From an uncultured Oscillospiraceae bacterium (GTDB lineage Bacteria; Bacillota; Clostridia; Oscillospirales; Acutalibacteraceae), in NCBI GenBank assembly GCA_900546895.1, contig UREO01000160.1, forward strand, positions 1-7,033: a DNA stretch of 7,033 nucleotides. The letters run 5' to 3'. The position numbers and the translations under genes are program-made. The notes below the pieces were generated by a model, which was not told the DNA's origin, made no database searches, and saw only the letters and a list, made by a program, of their open reading frames with translations. Of this stretch, positions 5,875 through 7,033 are shown one piece after another. Position 1 is the first letter of the stretch. Every line of letters starts with the position of its first letter.

Positions 5875-7033
5875 GGACCGATTTTTGTGGGGAAGTGCCA
5901 CTGCCGCCTATCAATGTGAGGGAGCATGGAATGAAGACGGCAAGGGGGTCGGGGAATGGGATGCTTTCTGCCACAGTGATAAAAACAATGTAAATCCGGT
6001 TACCGGCGATATTTCCTGTGACCATTACCACCGGTATGAAGAGGATATACGCATGATGGCGGAGGGAAATCAGAATACGTACCGGTTTTCCATCGCCTGG
6101 TCACGGATGATTCCAGAGGGAACCGGAGCTGTCAACCAAAAGGGGATTGACCATTACAATAAGGTTATTGATACCTGTCTAAAGTATCATATTATCCCCA
6201 ATGTCACATTGTTTCATTATGATCTTCCGGACGCACTCGCAAAAAAGGGCGGATGGGAAAATCGAGAGACAGCAGACGCTTTTGCAGCTTACGCGAAGGT
6301 ATGCTTTGAAGCCTTCGGCGAAAGGGTGCCGATGTGGTCGACGGTTAACGAACCCAGTTATTACACTCACTGCGCTTACGCGGCAGGCAATTACCCTCCC
6401 AATATTCAGAATTTCAGCCGGCGTTCCCGCGCAGCCTATCACTTGCTGCTGGCCAGTGCGCGTGCGGTGGCATTATACCACGAAAAAGGGTGCGCCGGCA
6501 AGATCGGCCTGGTACACGACGCTTATCCGATTGAGACCGAAGGAAAGGATGAAGCGAACCGGCTGGCCGGACACAATGCGGACCTGTTCTTCAACAAATG
6601 GGTCACCGATTGCTGCTTGAAAGGTTTCTTTTCGGATGATTTAATCAAGAAACTGATGGAATCCGGAATCGATCTGTCTTTCCGCAAAAAGGGAGACGAC
6701 GAAATCTTCCGCAAAGGCACGGTCGATTTTTTGGGACTGAACATTTATGACCGGCAATATGTGAAACCGTATCAGGGCGGCAAAACGGAAATTAAAATGA
6801 ACAACCGCGGAAAAGGCAACAAAGTGCGGGCGGGCATGCGCATTAAGGATTGGTTTGAAACGGCTTATGACGAGAGCGTCCAAAAGAACGAATGGGGAAT
6901 GGAAATTTATCCCAAGTGTATTTACAATGAGCTGACAGAGATCCGGCGGCAGTACGGCGATGTCCCTCTTTATATCACGGAGAATGGAGTAGGACTGTAT
7001 GAAAGTCTGGATCAGACAGGAACGGTCCAAGAC
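5867..7033 (+). CDS. Glycoside hydrolase family 1, probably 6-phospho-beta-glucosidase (3' end missing)
   Basis: The frame is open from ATG 5867 to the window end (389 codons); family members are about 450-480 residues, so roughly 80 are missing. GH1 marks in order are FLWGSATAAYQCEGA (6-20, with glycone-contacting Q16), YRFSIAWSR (72-80), TLFHYDLP (114-121), the acid/base glutamate E162 in TVNEP, DFLGLNIY (287-294) and the nucleophile E372 in YITENG. The enzyme would cleave the phosphorylated disaccharide delivered by the PTS, giving glucose-6-P and an aglycone or sugar. The 6-phospho preference is inferred from the adjacent Lac-type EIIA; the C-terminal phosphate-binding Ser/Lys/Tyr motif that would prove it lies beyond the edge. 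At 342-348 the protein has EWGMEIY where many relatives have a tryptophan instead of M345. A ribosome binding site (AGAGGA, 5853-5858) lies 8 nt before the start, inside the EIIA gene. Confidence 0.93.
   Translation, partial: MDKDRFLWGSATAAYQCEGAWNEDGKGVGEWDAFCHSDKNNVNPVTGDISCDHYHRYEEDIRMMAEGNQNTYRFSIAWSRMIPEGTGAVNQKGIDHYNKVIDTCLKYHIIPNVTLFHYDLPDALAKKGGWENRETADAFAAYAKVCFEAFGERVPMWSTVNEPSYYTHCAYAAGNYPPNIQNFSRRSRAAYHLLLASARAVALYHEKGCAGKIGLVHDAYPIETEGKDEANRLAGHNADLFFNKWVTDCCLKGFFSDDLIKKLMESGIDLSFRKKGDDEIFRKGTVDFLGLNIYDRQYVKPYQGGKTEIKMNNRGKGNKVRAGMRIKDWFETAYDESVQKNEWGMEIYPKCIYNELTEIRRQYGDVPLYITENGVGLYESLDQTGTVQD

Noticed and set aside
6641..7030. 129-codon minus-strand frame near the right edge
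   Set aside because: It is antisense to the GH1 gene, which has both catalytic motifs; the minus-strand frame lacks a ribosome binding site and family features.
1..7033. Mobile elements, CRISPR arrays, tRNA or rRNA genes, toxin-antitoxin or defence genes
   Set aside because: No transposase motifs, regular repeats, cloverleaf-like sequences or defence-gene signatures were seen; the window is well explained by two sugar-use operons.

Overview
The window holds two adjacent sugar phosphotransferase (PTS) systems, each with its own BglG-family regulator. Protein similarity, good Shine-Dalgarno sequences, TTGACA/TATAAT-type promoters, intrinsic terminators, a LicT-type RNA switch and moderate base composition (about half GC by eye) suggest a Gram-positive, low-to-mid GC Firmicute, most likely a member of the Clostridia. 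The genus cannot be told from this sequence.

Minus strand, 49-3384: an amino-sugar operon read right to left. A strong SigA-type promoter (-35 at 3379-3384, -10 at 3356-3361) is followed by a leader with a ribonucleic antiterminator site (RAT1, 3304-3332) overlapping an intrinsic terminator (3268-3317). Next comes a LicT/BglG-type antiterminator gene (2390-3247). A second RAT (2360-2389) with its own overlapping terminator (2325-2368) follows, then nanE (ManNAc-6-phosphate 2-epimerase, 1582-2247) and a glucose-superfamily PTS EIICB permease (49-1560). The likely logic is that the permease imports and phosphorylates an amino sugar, probably ManNAc or a close relative. NanE then converts ManNAc-6-P to GlcNAc-6-P, and the antiterminator opens both terminators when the sugar is present.

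Minus strand, 3423-5318: a 631-residue multidomain PTS-controlled transcription activator (HTH, Mga-like HTH, PRD1, PRD2, EIIB-like, EIIA-like) of the LicR/MtlR/CelR type. Its first PRD lacks both usual phosphorylatable histidines, while PRD2, the EIIB-like cysteine and the EIIA-like histidine are kept.

Plus strand, 5460-7033: a divergent operon with a clear promoter (TTGAGA-17-TATAAT). It starts with a lactose/cellobiose-family PTS EIIA (5542-5874), which overlaps by 8 nt a family 1 glycoside hydrolase (5867 to the window edge, incomplete). The divergent layout suggests the 631-residue regulator activates this beta-glucoside or cellobiose-type operon; its EIIB and EIIC genes would lie beyond the window.

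All gene families here are known. The parts worth a second look are regulatory: LicT-type antitermination applied twice in a nanE operon, a RAT that starts directly after the antiterminator's stop codon, and the rearranged set of phosphorylation sites in the activator.
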